Assembly (NCBI GenBank): GCA_023392595.1 | Contig: JAEVYU010000008.1 | Location: 53,665-117,664, forward strand | Direction: 5' to 3' | DNA: 64,000 nt | DNA from: Bacillota bacterium | Lineage (GTDB): Bacteria > Bacillota > UBA4882 > UBA8346 | Part shown: piece by piece, positions 1 to 9,449 of the stretch | Position numbering within the stretch: the first letter of the stretch is position 1 | Layout: every line of letters begins with the position of its first letter | Notes under the pieces: model-generated | What the model was told of the DNA's origin: nothing | The model's database searches: none | The model's input: only the letters and a program-made list of their open reading frames with translations | Translations under genes and position numbers: made by a program

Positions 1-159
1 AAGAGCCTCTTTTTGATCGGTGATGGCGGTCAAATTTACACTTTGATTAGCATCCAACAAAAAATCAATAAATTGAAATAGTTGATACAAAGTATGTTCC
101 GAAAGTTTGATGGAAGCTTTATCAAATTCGTCGGTTAGTAATTGTTGAATATCATTCAT
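1..159 (-). CDS. rsmG: 16S rRNA (guanine-N7) methyltransferase RsmG, N-terminal part
   Basis: Only the first 53 codons lie in the window; the gene continues beyond the left edge. The visible protein begins MNDIQQLLTDEFDKASIKLS and reaches NLTAITDQKEAL, which matches the start of RsmG/GidB (typical L-N-L-T-A-I-x-D-x-x-E-A motif). RsmG methylates G527 of 16S rRNA. The ATG overlaps the stop of the upstream mnmG by 4 bp (ATGA), so the two are translationally coupled, as in the usual mnmE-mnmG-rsmG operon. The SAM-binding motifs are outside the window, so completeness cannot be judged. Confidence 0.88.
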   Translation of the reverse strand, partial: MNDIQQLLTDEFDKASIKLSEHTLYQLFQFIDFLLDANQSVNLTAITDQKEAL

Positions 160-2030
160 TTTGCATTCCTCATCGTATTCTCCAAATAAAAAAGCAAAGC
201 GGTTAAATCGGCCGGATTAATTCCGCTAATCCTGGAAGCTTGGCCTAAAGTCATGGGTTGGAATTGCTTGAATTTTTCCCGGGCCTCACGGGCGAGATTG
301 GGAACCTGATCATAATCAATGTTTGTGGAAATTTTTTTATTTTCCAAATCTAGCATCTTTTGTACCTGGACATTCTCTTTGGCAAGATAACCTTGATATT
401 TAAAACGAACAGCTACTTCTTTCAAATCCTTCGGATTCATGGTTTGTTCCGGAAACAGCTTTTGGGCAAAATCAGGAGATACCTCAGGCCTTTTAAGAAT
501 TTCAGCAACATTAAAACGATTTTTAGGAGCCGTTAGTTGAGCTTCCTCAAAAATTTTGCGTATCTGGGGTTCAGGATTAAAGTATTGATTTTGAAATGTG
601 CTATATATATGGTGGATTCGTTGCTTTTTTTTATTAAAAATTCGGGTTTCACGGTCATCGATCAAACCGATATCAATCCCATAGGGAGTCAACCGTTCAT
701 CGGCGTTATCGGAACGCAATGTAAGACGATATTCGGCTCTTGAAGTCAATACCCGGTATGGCTCCAAACTTTCTTTGGTTACTAAATCATCAATCAGTAC
801 ACCAATATAAGCTTCCGAGCGCTTCAAAATCAGTGGCTCTTTGCCTTGAACTTTAAGAGCCCCGTTAATACCGGCCATTAAACCTTGGGCTGCCGCCTCT
901 TCATAGCCAGAACTTCCGTTTAACTGGCCGGCGGCAAATAAACCGGGGACATGTTTTAGTTCCAGGGATGGTTTCAATTCAGAACCCGGTAAAGCATCAT
1001 ACTCGATAGCATAACCGGGACGGACGATTTCTAATTTTTCCAACCCGGGGATGGTCCGTAAAAATAATTCTTGAACATATTCAGGCAAACTGGTGGACAA
1101 GCCGGCTAAATACATTTCATCGCTATCTGCCCCTTCCGGCTCAATAAAAACTTGGTGGCGATCTTTATCCGGGAATTGAACCAACTTGCTCTCAATCGAT
1201 GGACAGTATCGTGGGCCAACCCCCTTAATTTGTCCGGAAAATAAGGGAGCCTCCTGCATATGCTCTCGAATAATCTGATGAGTCAACGGTTGGGTATAAG
1301 TTAACCAACATAGATGTTCTTGGCGGATTTGCCAAGGTTCCCAAAAGGAAAAGCCATGCTCATCAAATCCTCCGGGCTGAGGGGTCATTTTTGTAAAATC
1401 AATCGATCTCCGGCGAACCCGGGCGGGAGTCCCTGTTTTAAAACGCCTGAGTGGGAGGCCGATCTTTTTCAAATCATCCGATAAACAATTGGCCGGAAGC
1501 TGGCCCATTGGTCCGGAAGAATAATTAAGACCGCCAATAAAAATACGACCTTGGAGAAAAGTACCGGTAGCAAGAATAACGGCCTTCGAGAGATATTCAA
1601 TTCCGGTACGGGTTCTCACCCCCATGCATTGACCCGAAGTATCCAAAAGAAGTTCAGCCACTTCCGCTTGCCTAATAGATAGGTTGGGTATATTCTCCAA
1701 TTCAGTCAACATCGTCCGGTGGTAGACTTCCTTGTCGGCTTGAGCCCTCAAGGCCCACACTGCCGGCCCTTTTTGGGTATTCAGCATCCTCATTTGCAAA
1801 TAGGTCCGGTCGATCATTCGCCCCATGATACCTCCAAGAGCATCGATTTCACGAACCAAATGCCCTTTGGCGGGGCCGCCGATGGAAGGATTACACGGCA
1901 TAAAAGCAACGTTATTATAATTAATTGTAAAAAGTAGCGTCCGACAGCCCATCTTGGTTGCTGCAAATGCAGCTTCACAACCGGCATGACCTGCTCCAAC
2001 AACAATTACATCATAGGGCTGCTGCTCCAT
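156..2030 (-). CDS. mnmG: tRNA uridine-5-carboxymethylaminomethyl modification enzyme MnmG, canonical copy
   Basis: This 624-residue protein has the family's usual length. MnmG, with MnmE, installs the (carboxymethyl)aminomethyl group on U34 of tRNAs using FAD and a folate. Visible features are the N-terminal FAD-binding GAGHAGCEAA (about residues 12-21), PCNPSIGGPAKGHLVRE with the first catalytic Cys (C46), TGTPAR, PRYCPSIE with the second conserved Cys, and the C-terminal LTSRAEYRLTLRSDNADERL block. All family landmarks are intact, so this copy is probably the working enzyme. Its start overlaps the end of a second, divergent mnmG-like gene by 20 bp. Confidence 0.95.
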   Translation of the reverse strand: MEQQPYDVIVVGAGHAGCEAAFAATKMGCRTLLFTINYNNVAFMPCNPSIGGPAKGHLVREIDALGGIMGRMIDRTYLQMRMLNTQKGPAVWALRAQADKEVYHRTMLTELENIPNLSIRQAEVAELLLDTSGQCMGVRTRTGIEYLSKAVILATGTFLQGRIFIGGLNYSSGPMGQLPANCLSDDLKKIGLPLRRFKTGTPARVRRRSIDFTKMTPQPGGFDEHGFSFWEPWQIRQEHLCWLTYTQPLTHQIIREHMQEAPLFSGQIKGVGPRYCPSIESKLVQFPDKDRHQVFIEPEGADSDEMYLAGLSTSLPEYVQELFLRTIPGLEKLEIVRPGYAIEYDALPGSELKPSLELKHVPGLFAAGQLNGSSGYEEAAAQGLMAGINGALKVQGKEPLILKRSEAYIGVLIDDLVTKESLEPYRVLTSRAEYRLTLRSDNADERLTPYGIDIGLIDDRETRIFNKKKQRIHHIYSTFQNQYFNPEPQIRKIFEEAQLTAPKNRFNVAEILKRPEVSPDFAQKLFPEQTMNPKDLKEVAVRFKYQGYLAKENVQVQKMLDLENKKISTNIDYDQVPNLAREAREKFKQFQPMTLGQASRISGINPADLTALLFYLENTMRNAK

Positions 2031-3888
2031 ATTCTCCTCCTTGCTCCTTTCCTTTTTGACAATTCATATATAATAATGTCCGGTCCGCATTCGATAAGGT
2101 GGGTATCCTTAAAGCCTGCCCAAGAGTTAAAGGTCTGATCCGTATCAAATCATTGCGTCCGGTTTCCGAAAGACCCTTCAATCCTGCTGCCCAAAGGGGA
2201 TCGATTCCAATTTGATTGAGCTCATACATCTGCGTTCTTTTGTTTTGTTGGCGATCTAAATACCCTGCCAATTTTGATTCATTCCAAATAAATTCCCGAA
2301 CGGGCTGGGGATAGCTTTTTAAAACAGGAAATTCTTTAACCAATATTTCATCGGTCAGTTCCGGACGCAAGACAAGTTCTTTTAAACGGTATCCCCTATC
2401 GGGTTTAGGCAACCCCGTATGTTTCCAAAAATCAGATTCCGGAGTCATTTTAGTATTCGTAAGAAGTTCTTGCAATTCGGTTCCGGCATTCAAAAGTTGT
2501 TCCAACCGGTTCCAACGCTGGTGCGAATTTAATCCAAGCTCAAAACCAACTCTTCCCAAGCGGCTTAAAGAATTATCAAGCCGCAGAAATAAGCGGAATT
2601 CAGCGAGTGAAGTCATCATTCGATAGGGTTCTTCCGTTCCAAGGGTCGTTAAATCATCGATCAGGACTCCAATATAGGAAGTGGTTCGATCCGGGATATA
2701 AGCAGGGAGTCCTTTAAGTTTGCGGGCTGCGTTAATACCTGCAATAAGCCCTTGAACCGCAGCTTCTTCATAACCGGAGGTTCCATTAATTTGTCCCGCA
2801 GTAAAAAGATTTTCAATTTTACGGTTTTCCAATGAGGGATTAAATTGAAACGAATCCAAACAATCGTATTCGACAGCATAACCCGGTCGGACAATCTGTG
2901 AATTCTCCAATCCCGGAATCGTCGCCAATATTTTCTCCTGAATTTCTTCCGGCATAGCGGTAGTCATTCCCAGTAAATAGAGTTCCTCCGTATACCTTCC
3001 TTCCGGCTCAATAAATATTAAGTGGTCGGTTTTCTGAGGAAAATTGATGACTTTCCGGTCGATCGACGGACAAAAATGAGGTCCTTTCGTAGTAATGGCG
3101 CCCGAACGGATCGGCGAAAGATCGATATTATCAATAATGGTACCAATGGTTTCAGGAGTGGTTGCTGTCATCCAACAAGGGATTTGGGGGCGCTTTTGGT
3201 TCAATCCATCCCAAGAATAACCCCACTCCGGGTCGATCAATTTTTGTGGCGCCATTTTATCATAATTTACCGATTGATTATGAATTCTAGGTGGAGTTGC
3301 AGTCTGAAAACGCCGTAAAATAAGACCGTGTTTCTTTAAACTCATGCTCAATTCGACTGAAGCGGGTTCCCCTTGACGACCCCCTTGATAGCGTATATCG
3401 CCCATCACGATATGAGCATCCAAAAAAGTTCCGGTGGCGATGATTACCGCCTTGGCTTGATAGTTCCTGCCCGATTTAAGCTTGACACCGACTACCCTTT
3501 TGTCATCAACCAGCAAATCACAAACCAATCCCTGTTTTACGGTTAGATTGGGTTCACGTTCTAAAACTAAAGTCATCTCAGACTGATATAGGCGCTTATC
3601 GGCCTGAGCCCGGAGGGCCAAAACAGCCGGGCCACGACTTTCATTGATCCGGCGGATATTTAAATAGGAACGATCGATAATTTTGCCCATTTCACCACCT
3701 AAAGCATCCAATTCCCTTACGAGATGACTTTTAGCAGCAGGGCCACCAATTGCTGGATTACAGGACATAGCCGCAATCGTATCCGGAGATATTGTGATGA
3801 TCAATGTCTTAGCACCTAGCCGTGCCGAGGCAAGAGCCGCTTCACACCCGGCGTGACCAGCGCCGACTACGATAACATCATATTCCAT
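2011..3888 (-). CDS. Second, divergent MnmG paralogue
   Basis: This 625-residue protein is a full-length MnmG homologue immediately upstream of the canonical mnmG and downstream of mnmE. FAD-binding GAGHAGCEAA and both conserved cysteines (C43 in MSCNPAIGGP, and PHFCPSID) are kept. Several otherwise strict motifs differ: an extra residue and Gly loss in GGPAAKSHLVRE, TATPPR instead of TGTPPR, TSLAEFRL instead of TSRAEYRL, and DNSLSRLG instead of DNADxRLT. These changes suggest a paralogue with altered tRNA or MnmE contacts, not simple redundancy. ATG start with GGAG upstream. The function is inferred from homology only. Confidence 0.85.
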   Translation of the reverse strand: MEYDVIVVGAGHAGCEAALASARLGAKTLIITISPDTIAAMSCNPAIGGPAAKSHLVRELDALGGEMGKIIDRSYLNIRRINESRGPAVLALRAQADKRLYQSEMTLVLEREPNLTVKQGLVCDLLVDDKRVVGVKLKSGRNYQAKAVIIATGTFLDAHIVMGDIRYQGGRQGEPASVELSMSLKKHGLILRRFQTATPPRIHNQSVNYDKMAPQKLIDPEWGYSWDGLNQKRPQIPCWMTATTPETIGTIIDNIDLSPIRSGAITTKGPHFCPSIDRKVINFPQKTDHLIFIEPEGRYTEELYLLGMTTAMPEEIQEKILATIPGLENSQIVRPGYAVEYDCLDSFQFNPSLENRKIENLFTAGQINGTSGYEEAAVQGLIAGINAARKLKGLPAYIPDRTTSYIGVLIDDLTTLGTEEPYRMMTSLAEFRLFLRLDNSLSRLGRVGFELGLNSHQRWNRLEQLLNAGTELQELLTNTKMTPESDFWKHTGLPKPDRGYRLKELVLRPELTDEILVKEFPVLKSYPQPVREFIWNESKLAGYLDRQQNKRTQMYELNQIGIDPLWAAGLKGLSETGRNDLIRIRPLTLGQALRIPTLSNADRTLLYMNCQKGKEQGGEYGAAAL

Positions 3889-3947
3889 TATGCCAGCTCC
3901 TTCATAATCACGATCTTATGGATCATCGTAATCATAGTTTTTATCGT

Positions 3948-5333
3948 TCATTTACCAATACAAAATTGAGCAAAAATGCCGTGTAACACTTCATTGGAAA
4001 CATTTTTCCCGGTAATTTCACCCAGAGCTTCCAGACAAGACCGTAGATCGACCGCTAACAAATCCTCACTCAAGTGACTTTTAAGTCCGTCATGAAAGCT
4101 CTCCAATGCAGCCAATCCTCGCTCTATGGCTCGTTTATGACGTACTCTCGATAGCAAAGGCCGATCATCGACTGCAATCTTGCCCAGTCCTACCTTTTCG
4201 ATTAAGATCTTCTCCAATTCCGAGAAACCATTCTTCGTTTCCAGGGAAAGTTTCACAATAGGATATTCATTCTGTAGGGGACCAAGCTCATCCAGAGATA
4301 ATCTCTGGGGTAAGTCCATTTTATTTACAGCAATAATAGCCGATTTTCCATGAATTTTATTTAGGATCAGTTGATCTTCTGCGGATAATTGTTGACTGCC
4401 ATCCAGCAGCAGCAGAATCAAATCGGCATCGGACAAATATTGCTCCGCTTTTTCAATCCCTATTTTTTCAATGGGATTTTCAGTAGTCCGGATACCGGCC
4501 GTATCGAGAAGACGGATCGGGATGCCCTGAATCTGGATTTGAGCTTCAATGACATCCCGGGTTGTACCCGGTATTTCCGTGACGATAGCCCGTTCTTCCT
4601 GTAAAAAAGTATTCAGCAAGCTGGATTTTCCCACGTTCGGGCGGCCGGCTATGACAATCATAATCCCTTCACGGAGTTTGCGCCCTTCATCGATATGGTT
4701 TAACAATCCTTGAAACTCATTTTCAAGAAGGATGATCTCATCAAAAAGCTGGTCTCTTTGGGGTTCAGGAATACCTTCTTCGGGAAAATCCAATACCGCC
4801 TCGATGGAAACTAAGATATCGTATAATGCGGATTCCAATTTCAAAATTTCTTTCGTTGCGCGTCCTGTTAATTGGGATAATGCAATTTGATGAGCTTTTT
4901 CAGTTTTCGCCCGAATCAAATCAATAATCGACTCTGCTTGTACTAAATCAATTCGCCCATTTAAATAGGCCCTTTCGGTAAATTCCCCGGGGTCGGCCAG
5001 CCGGACGTCTTGGTCCAAAATCAATTCCAAGATCCGCGATATTCCGACCATTCCCCCATGAGCCTGAATTTCCAAAACATCCTCTGCGGTATAACTATGG
5101 GGTTTCCGGCTGTAAAAAAAAAGGACTTCATCAATAATCCGCTGCTTTTTGGGATCAACGACTTTTGCGTAATAAATATGGCGGTCCTGAAAGTCCTTAA
5201 AAAAATTGTCTTTTGGGGTTTGCAAGATTTTTAATCCGATTTCTTTAGCCCTGGAACCACTAACCCGGATGATAGCGATTCCACCTTCTCCAATCGGAGT
5301 GGATATAGCAGCAATCGTATCTTTAATGTTCAC
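3948..5333 (-). CDS. mnmE: tRNA modification GTPase MnmE
   Basis: This 461-residue protein is the partner of MnmG in wobble-uridine modification. The N-terminal folate-binding domain begins KDTIAAISTPIGEGGIAIIR. It is followed by a helical domain carrying an inserted G domain with GRPNVGKSS (residues 230-238), the switch II motif DTAGIR and NKMD. The C-terminal CIGK ends with the family's essential Cys. Length and motif order are typical. It is the first gene of the mnmE-mnmG2-mnmG-rsmG run; a 59-bp gap separates it from the next gene. A terminator on the same strand upstream isolates it from the jag-yidC block, so it should have its own promoter in 5334-5410. Confidence 0.96.
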   Translation of the reverse strand: MNIKDTIAAISTPIGEGGIAIIRVSGSRAKEIGLKILQTPKDNFFKDFQDRHIYYAKVVDPKKQRIIDEVLFFYSRKPHSYTAEDVLEIQAHGGMVGISRILELILDQDVRLADPGEFTERAYLNGRIDLVQAESIIDLIRAKTEKAHQIALSQLTGRATKEILKLESALYDILVSIEAVLDFPEEGIPEPQRDQLFDEIILLENEFQGLLNHIDEGRKLREGIMIVIAGRPNVGKSSLLNTFLQEERAIVTEIPGTTRDVIEAQIQIQGIPIRLLDTAGIRTTENPIEKIGIEKAEQYLSDADLILLLLDGSQQLSAEDQLILNKIHGKSAIIAVNKMDLPQRLSLDELGPLQNEYPIVKLSLETKNGFSELEKILIEKVGLGKIAVDDRPLLSRVRHKRAIERGLAALESFHDGLKSHLSEDLLAVDLRSCLEALGEITGKNVSNEVLHGIFAQFCIGK

Positions 5334-5410
5334 TTGTTCCTCCCTTATGAGTAACCAAAATACAACCTATAGGTTAATATTTTGAATAGCGTTCATATCG
5401 ATAAAATAAT

Positions 5411-5441
5411 TGGTAAAAAATAAACCCGGATAAACCGGGTT
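5411..5441 (-). terminator. Rho-independent terminator after jag
   Basis: Read on the minus strand, AACCCGG-tttat-CCGGGTT (5423-5441) is a perfect 7-bp stem followed by TATTTTTT. It lies 44 bp past the jag stop codon and ends the rpmH-rnpA-yidD-yidC-jag transcript before mnmE. Confidence 0.8.
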
Positions 5442-5484
5442 CCTTAGGTCCTACTTTAATCTTGAATTCACTTAAATAACCTGG

Positions 5485-6117
5485 TTAGGACTCCATAGTA
5501 TCCTGAGGAGAAATAATAACGTGTCGGTATGGGTCTTCCCCTTCACTATAAGTAATCACTTCTTTGTATTCCTGTAAAGTAGCGTGAATAATCCGCCGCT
5601 CATGAGGAGACATTGGTTCCAATACCTGCTTGCGTTTTTCGCGTTTTACTTTATCGGCTACCTTCAATGCTAAGTGACGTAACGTCTCTTCCCGGCGGCG
5701 CCGATAACCTTCTACATCAACAACAATTCTTTCTTTATCGAGTTGATCCTTATTGACCGCTAAATTAACCAAGTATTGAATGGCATCAAGGGTTTGTCCG
5801 TGTTTTCCAATCAATAATCCCAAGTCTTTTCCATTAATATTCAAAGTGGTGCAATCTTTCCGTTTAAAAATTTCAACTTGAGCCATTACTCCCATATTCA
5901 CTAACAATTCACGCAAAAACAAAGCAGCGACTTGTCCCAAGTCTTCCTTGACAGTAACTTTCACTTTAACAACCTTACTGCCTAAAAAACCGAATAAACC
6001 TTTGGCGGTCTCTTCCATGACTTCAACGCGGACCTGATCCGACGTTGCCTTTAATTCACGAAGGGCTTCTTCCACCGCTTCCTCTTTGGTGTGGGCAATT
6101 TTAACAACAGACTTCAA
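5485..6117 (-). CDS. jag: RNA-binding protein Jag/KhpB (SpoIIIJ-associated)
   Basis: A protein of about 210 residues with the three-domain Jag architecture: N-terminal Jag-N (KEEAVEEALRELKATSDQV, GLFGFLGSK), a central KH-type segment with LLIGKHGQTLDAIQYLVN, and a C-terminal R3H segment (MSPHERRIIHATLQ). Jag/KhpB is a cytosolic RNA-binding protein linked to cell elongation and division control in Firmicutes. A longer frame opens at 6138, but the TTG at 6117 is preferred because it follows a strong GGGGGGAG Shine-Dalgarno. It follows yidC by about 90 bp and probably shares its transcript. Confidence 0.92.
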   Translation of the reverse strand: MKSVVKIAHTKEEAVEEALRELKATSDQVRVEVMEETAKGLFGFLGSKVVKVKVTVKEDLGQVAALFLRELLVNMGVMAQVEIFKRKDCTTLNINGKDLGLLIGKHGQTLDAIQYLVNLAVNKDQLDKERIVVDVEGYRRRREETLRHLALKVADKVKREKRKQVLEPMSPHERRIIHATLQEYKEVITYSEGEDPYRHVIISPQDTMES

Positions 6118-6207
6118 TAATCTCCCCCCTATATCCAAAACCTTCGGCCTCTACTTAAATTCTTCGCTACAATACAACAAATTTTCTTTCCTTGTTGACC
6201 AAAGATT

Positions 6208-6939
6208 TTAATTCTTTTCAGGCTCAGGATGATTTCCCGCTTTGTGAATATGTTCTTTTACCGTGAAGTACTCGTTAATAATATACTGTTGGGCTATGCC
6301 GACAATATTGCTTACCACCCAATACAAACCAACTCCGGCATTGACTTGATAAGTGAAAAAGCCAAACATTACAGGCATGATGTACAAAAATATCTTTTGA
6401 TTTTGATCCCCACCCGTGGCTGGAGTTGTTAATTTCTGCTGGAAAAATGTAGTGATCGCCGAGATGACCGCTAAAGCAATATCACCTTTCTGAACCAAAG
6501 GAAACCACAAAAAAGTAGCATTACCAATAGAATTTTTAATAAAAGTCGGATCCTGCAATAGACCGAAAATTGCCCATAAAATTGGTAATTGAATCAACAT
6601 CGGCAAACATCCGCCAAAGGGGTTTACCTGTTCTTTTTTATAAAGCTCCATGGTCCGTCGCTGCATTTCATCGGGCTTATCTTTGAATTTCTCCTGAATC
6701 TCTTTCAACTTAGGCTGAATATTTTTCATTTTATTCATAGCCTGTACTTGTTTAATCGTCGTCGGGAAGAGAATCATTTTAATGATAACAGTCAAAATGA
6801 TAATTGCCCAACCCCAACTAATTGACCATTCAAATCCAAATCCGCCCTGGTGAAAAAAGTTGAGCATATTGGCAAACAAATTAATAAATTGGTCAAATAA
6901 ATTTAAATGGACACCTGGAGGTTTGATCAAAATCGGCAT
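6208..6939 (-). CDS. yidC: Membrane protein insertase YidC/Oxa1 family
   Basis: This 243-residue protein inserts proteins into the cytoplasmic membrane, alone or with SecYEG. It has the conserved five-helix Oxa1 core: WGWAIIILTVIIKMILFP, the cytoplasmic hairpin with MKNIQPKLKEIQEKFKDKP, NPFGGCLPMLIQLPI, LWFPLV, and the final GLYWVVSNIVGIAQQYII. Length matches Gram-positive SpoIIIJ/YidC. I see no lipoprotein cysteine near the N-terminus, unlike Bacillus SpoIIIJ. ATG start with AAAGGATG upstream. It sits between yidD and jag in the standard order. Confidence 0.95.
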   Translation of the reverse strand: MPILIKPPGVHLNLFDQFINLFANMLNFFHQGGFGFEWSISWGWAIIILTVIIKMILFPTTIKQVQAMNKMKNIQPKLKEIQEKFKDKPDEMQRRTMELYKKEQVNPFGGCLPMLIQLPILWAIFGLLQDPTFIKNSIGNATFLWFPLVQKGDIALAVISAITTFFQQKLTTPATGGDQNQKIFLYIMPVMFGFFTYQVNAGVGLYWVVSNIVGIAQQYIINEYFTVKEHIHKAGNHPEPEKN

Positions 6940-6960
6940 ATGATTTTACATCCTTTCATT

Positions 6961-7176
6961 TCACTTTTCGGGTATTGGATCATATCCACCTTTGGAAAAC
7001 GGATGGCATCTTAAAATTCTTTTCACCCCATAGTATAACCCTTTCATTAAACCAAATTTTTCAATCGCCTGGTAAGCGTATTGTGAACAAGTCGGGTAAT
7101 AGCGACAGGTTCTAGGTTTAATGGGTGAAATAACTTTTTGATAAAATAGTATAAAAAGAAGGATTACTCCTTTCAA
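6961..7176 (-). CDS. yidD: Membrane protein insertion efficiency factor YidD
   Basis: This 71-residue protein has the YidD signature: YQKVISPIKPRTCRYYPTCS, then YAYQAIEKFGLMKG and RILRCHPFSKGGYDP, with three conserved cysteines. YidD is a small membrane-peripheral helper of YidC-dependent insertion. The TTG start overlaps the rnpA stop (TTGA), which indicates coupled translation. A purine-rich GGGGGAGG lies upstream as Shine-Dalgarno. Confidence 0.93.
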   Translation of the reverse strand: MKGVILLFILFYQKVISPIKPRTCRYYPTCSQYAYQAIEKFGLMKGLYYGVKRILRCHPFSKGGYDPIPEK

Positions 7177-7553
7177 TGGGAATCCTCCCCCTTACATTCA
7201 ATAATACCGGATTTTCTTGGCAGGCGTTTTCTTACTCCACCAAGTATATGCGTTATTTCAATTATTATGTTGGCTAGAGTAGCTTCCTTAATAGGATTTC
7301 TAGCCACAAGCAAAACATCCAATCCTTTTAGATCTTCCACAGACTGTGCAGAGACAGCTTCACGCAACAATCTTTTGATTCGATTTCGAATCACGGCATT
7401 TCCTATTTTCCGACCAACACAAAACCCAACCCGGATAAAATCGAAAGAGGTATGAAGAAAATAGACCACTAAATACCTGCCGTAAATAGAGTGGCCCTTT
7501 TCAAAGATACCTTGAAATTCTTCGTTTTTTTTAATGATAGCTGTTTTTGTCAA
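7173..7553 (-). CDS. rnpA: Ribonuclease P protein component
   Basis: A 126-residue basic protein that assists the RnpB RNA in 5' maturation of tRNAs. The family core is visible as RVGFCVGRKIGNAVIRNRIKRLLREA, the RNR motif of RnpA, followed by DVLLVARNP. It starts at TTG (7553) with only a weak Shine-Dalgarno (AAGAGAA). It lies 12 bp after rpmH, as in nearly all bacteria, and its stop overlaps the yidD start. Confidence 0.94.
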   Translation of the reverse strand: MTKTAIIKKNEEFQGIFEKGHSIYGRYLVVYFLHTSFDFIRVGFCVGRKIGNAVIRNRIKRLLREAVSAQSVEDLKGLDVLLVARNPIKEATLANIIIEITHILGGVRKRLPRKSGIIECKGEDSH

Positions 7554-7565
7554 AGTACGTTCTCT

Positions 7566-7700
7566 TTAGGCGGATAAAACTTTCCTACCTTTTGCTCTCC
7601 TACGGCTCAACACTTTACGTCCGGCTTTGGTGGCCATTCTTGCCATAAAGCCATGGTCCTTCTTATATTTATGACGATTCGGTTGGTATGTCATTTTCAT
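7566..7700 (-). CDS. rpmH: 50S ribosomal protein L34
   Basis: A 44-residue, very basic protein beginning MKMTYQPNRHKYKKDHGF and ending with an RRRAKGRKVLSA tail, an unmistakable L34. It is a structural protein of the large ribosomal subunit. It is the first gene of the minus-strand rpmH-rnpA-yidD-yidC-jag block, transcribed away from oriC. GGTGATC upstream serves as the ribosome-binding site. Confidence 0.96.
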   Translation of the reverse strand: MKMTYQPNRHKYKKDHGFMARMATKAGRKVLSRRRAKGRKVLSA

Positions 7701-8114
7701 TGAGATCACCTCATTCCGCATTTTAGGCAATAAAGTTTGCGATAATAATTATAATAATCAAGGTAGATAGTGTCAATAGAAAATCAGGATAAAACGAAAA
7801 TTATTTGCAAAAAAATTGTGGATAATTTTTTTATCCATATATAGCTTGGAAGAATTCATGCTGGCTTGGTTAATTATAAATTGCCAAAAGGGTTAGATTT
7901 TGTTATTATAGTATAGTCCTTTGAATTTATCCACAGGTTGTGAATAGTTTTGTGGATAAATTATATTTTGTGGATATGTAAATATTCTTAAGTTAAAGGC
8001 TTTTTTTATTTTCCACTCTTTCAGATTTCGTTAGGAATCTCGAGCGATTGGGATGTTTTTCACAAGTTATCCCCAAGATATGGATAACTAGATCGTAAGG
8101 AGCGTTGGGGGTTA
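7701..8114. other. oriC part 1: DnaA-box cluster between rpmH and dnaA
   Basis: This 414-bp non-coding stretch holds perfect or near-perfect DnaA boxes (TTATCCACA or complement): 7817-7825, 7831-7839 (one mismatch), 7927-7935, 7951-7959, 7969-7977 (one mismatch), 8067-8075 (TTATCCCCA) and 8079-8087. The density and the position between rpmH and dnaA match the first sub-region of bipartite Firmicute origins. It probably also contains the divergent dnaA and rpmH promoters, making dnaA autoregulated by DnaA. Confidence 0.88.
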
Positions 8115-9449
8115 ATGAGTAATTTAGATACGATTTGGGAAAAGACATTAGAATCAATATCTCCTTTCTTAAGCAAACCCAGTTTTGAAACATGGCTAAA
8201 GCCAACCAAACCTGTGTCTTTGGAAGGAAACCTTTTAACTGTTGAAGTTCCAAATGATTTTGCCCGGGACTGGCTTGAATCACGCTATGCGCCTTTACTT
8301 GCCACAACATTAAAAGAGTTATTAGAAGAAGATGTGGAATTGCGGTTTATTACTCCTGAGCGTAATGAAGCTCAAAATAAGCCGGAAACTGAAACTACCG
8401 CTCATATTGGGCAAAGTATTCCACAGCCCTCCCTACTGAACCCAAAGTATACCTTTGAGAGTTTCGTCGTAGGGGAAAGTAACCGTTTTGCCCATGCCGC
8501 ATCCCTGGCGGTAGCCGAAGCGCCGGGAAAAGCCTATAACCCATTATTTATATATGGTGGAGTAGGTTTGGGTAAAACCCATCTTATGCAGGCAATTGGT
8601 CAATTTGCATTGAAAAATCATCCTGATTTCCGGGTGGTTTATGTATCTTCTGAGAAATTCACCAATGAATTGATCAATGCGATTCGGTTTAACCGAACTC
8701 CCCATTTCCGGGATACCTATCGAACCGTTGATATTTTATTGGTGGATGATATTCAATTTTTTGCCGGGAAAGAAAGCACCCAGGAAGAATTCTTCCATAC
8801 ATTTAATACTCTTTATGAATCCGGCAAACAAATCATTATTTCCAGTGATCGTCCGCCAAAAGAAATTCCTACATTGGAGGACAGGCTCCGGTCGCGCTTT
8901 GAGTGGGGGCTGATTACCGATATCCAAGCCCCTAACCTAGAAACCCGGATAGCCATATTAAGAAAAAAAGCTTCAACGGAAGGTTGGCATTTACCCAATG
9001 ATGTGATGGTGAATATTGCCGATCAAATCAATTCCAATATTCGCGAATTGGAAGGGGCGCTGATTCGAATCATCGCTTATGCCTCTTTTCATAATAAACA
9101 AATTTCCCTGGAACTGGCCAATGAAGTTTTAAAAGACGTCATTTCGTCAAGTAAGGCCAAACGGCTGACGATTCCCATTATTCAACAGGCAGTATGTGAT
9201 TTTTATAACCTTGAAATGGAAGATTTGAAAGCGCAACGCCGTACCAAAAATGTTACTCTTCCCCGGCAAATCGCGATGTACATCGTAAGAGAATTAACTG
9301 ATTATTCTCTGCCGAAAATCGGCGAAGAATTTGGAGGACGTGACCATTCAACCGTTATCCACGCCTGTGATAAAATCCAAGAATTAATTAAAAGTGATCC
9401 CGAGGTCGATCGGATTATCAAAAACTTAATCCACAATTTGGGTCAATAA
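8115..9449 (+). CDS. dnaA: Chromosomal replication initiator DnaA
   Basis: This 444-residue protein has normal length. Domain I is at the N-terminus (IWEKTLESI ... FETWLKP), then a short linker. The AAA+ domain has Walker A GGVGLGKTH (148-156), Walker B LLVDDIQF and the sensor/arginine region. C-terminal domain IV has the DNA-binding signature GGRDHSTVIHACDKI. DnaA binds the boxes flanking its own gene and melts the origin. ATG start preceded by AAGGAG. It is followed by the second half of oriC and dnaN. Confidence 0.98.
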   Translation: MSNLDTIWEKTLESISPFLSKPSFETWLKPTKPVSLEGNLLTVEVPNDFARDWLESRYAPLLATTLKELLEEDVELRFITPERNEAQNKPETETTAHIGQSIPQPSLLNPKYTFESFVVGESNRFAHAASLAVAEAPGKAYNPLFIYGGVGLGKTHLMQAIGQFALKNHPDFRVVYVSSEKFTNELINAIRFNRTPHFRDTYRTVDILLVDDIQFFAGKESTQEEFFHTFNTLYESGKQIIISSDRPPKEIPTLEDRLRSRFEWGLITDIQAPNLETRIAILRKKASTEGWHLPNDVMVNIADQINSNIRELEGALIRIIAYASFHNKQISLELANEVLKDVISSSKAKRLTIPIIQQAVCDFYNLEMEDLKAQRRTKNVTLPRQIAMYIVRELTDYSLPKIGEEFGGRDHSTVIHACDKIQELIKSDPEVDRIIKNLIHNLGQ

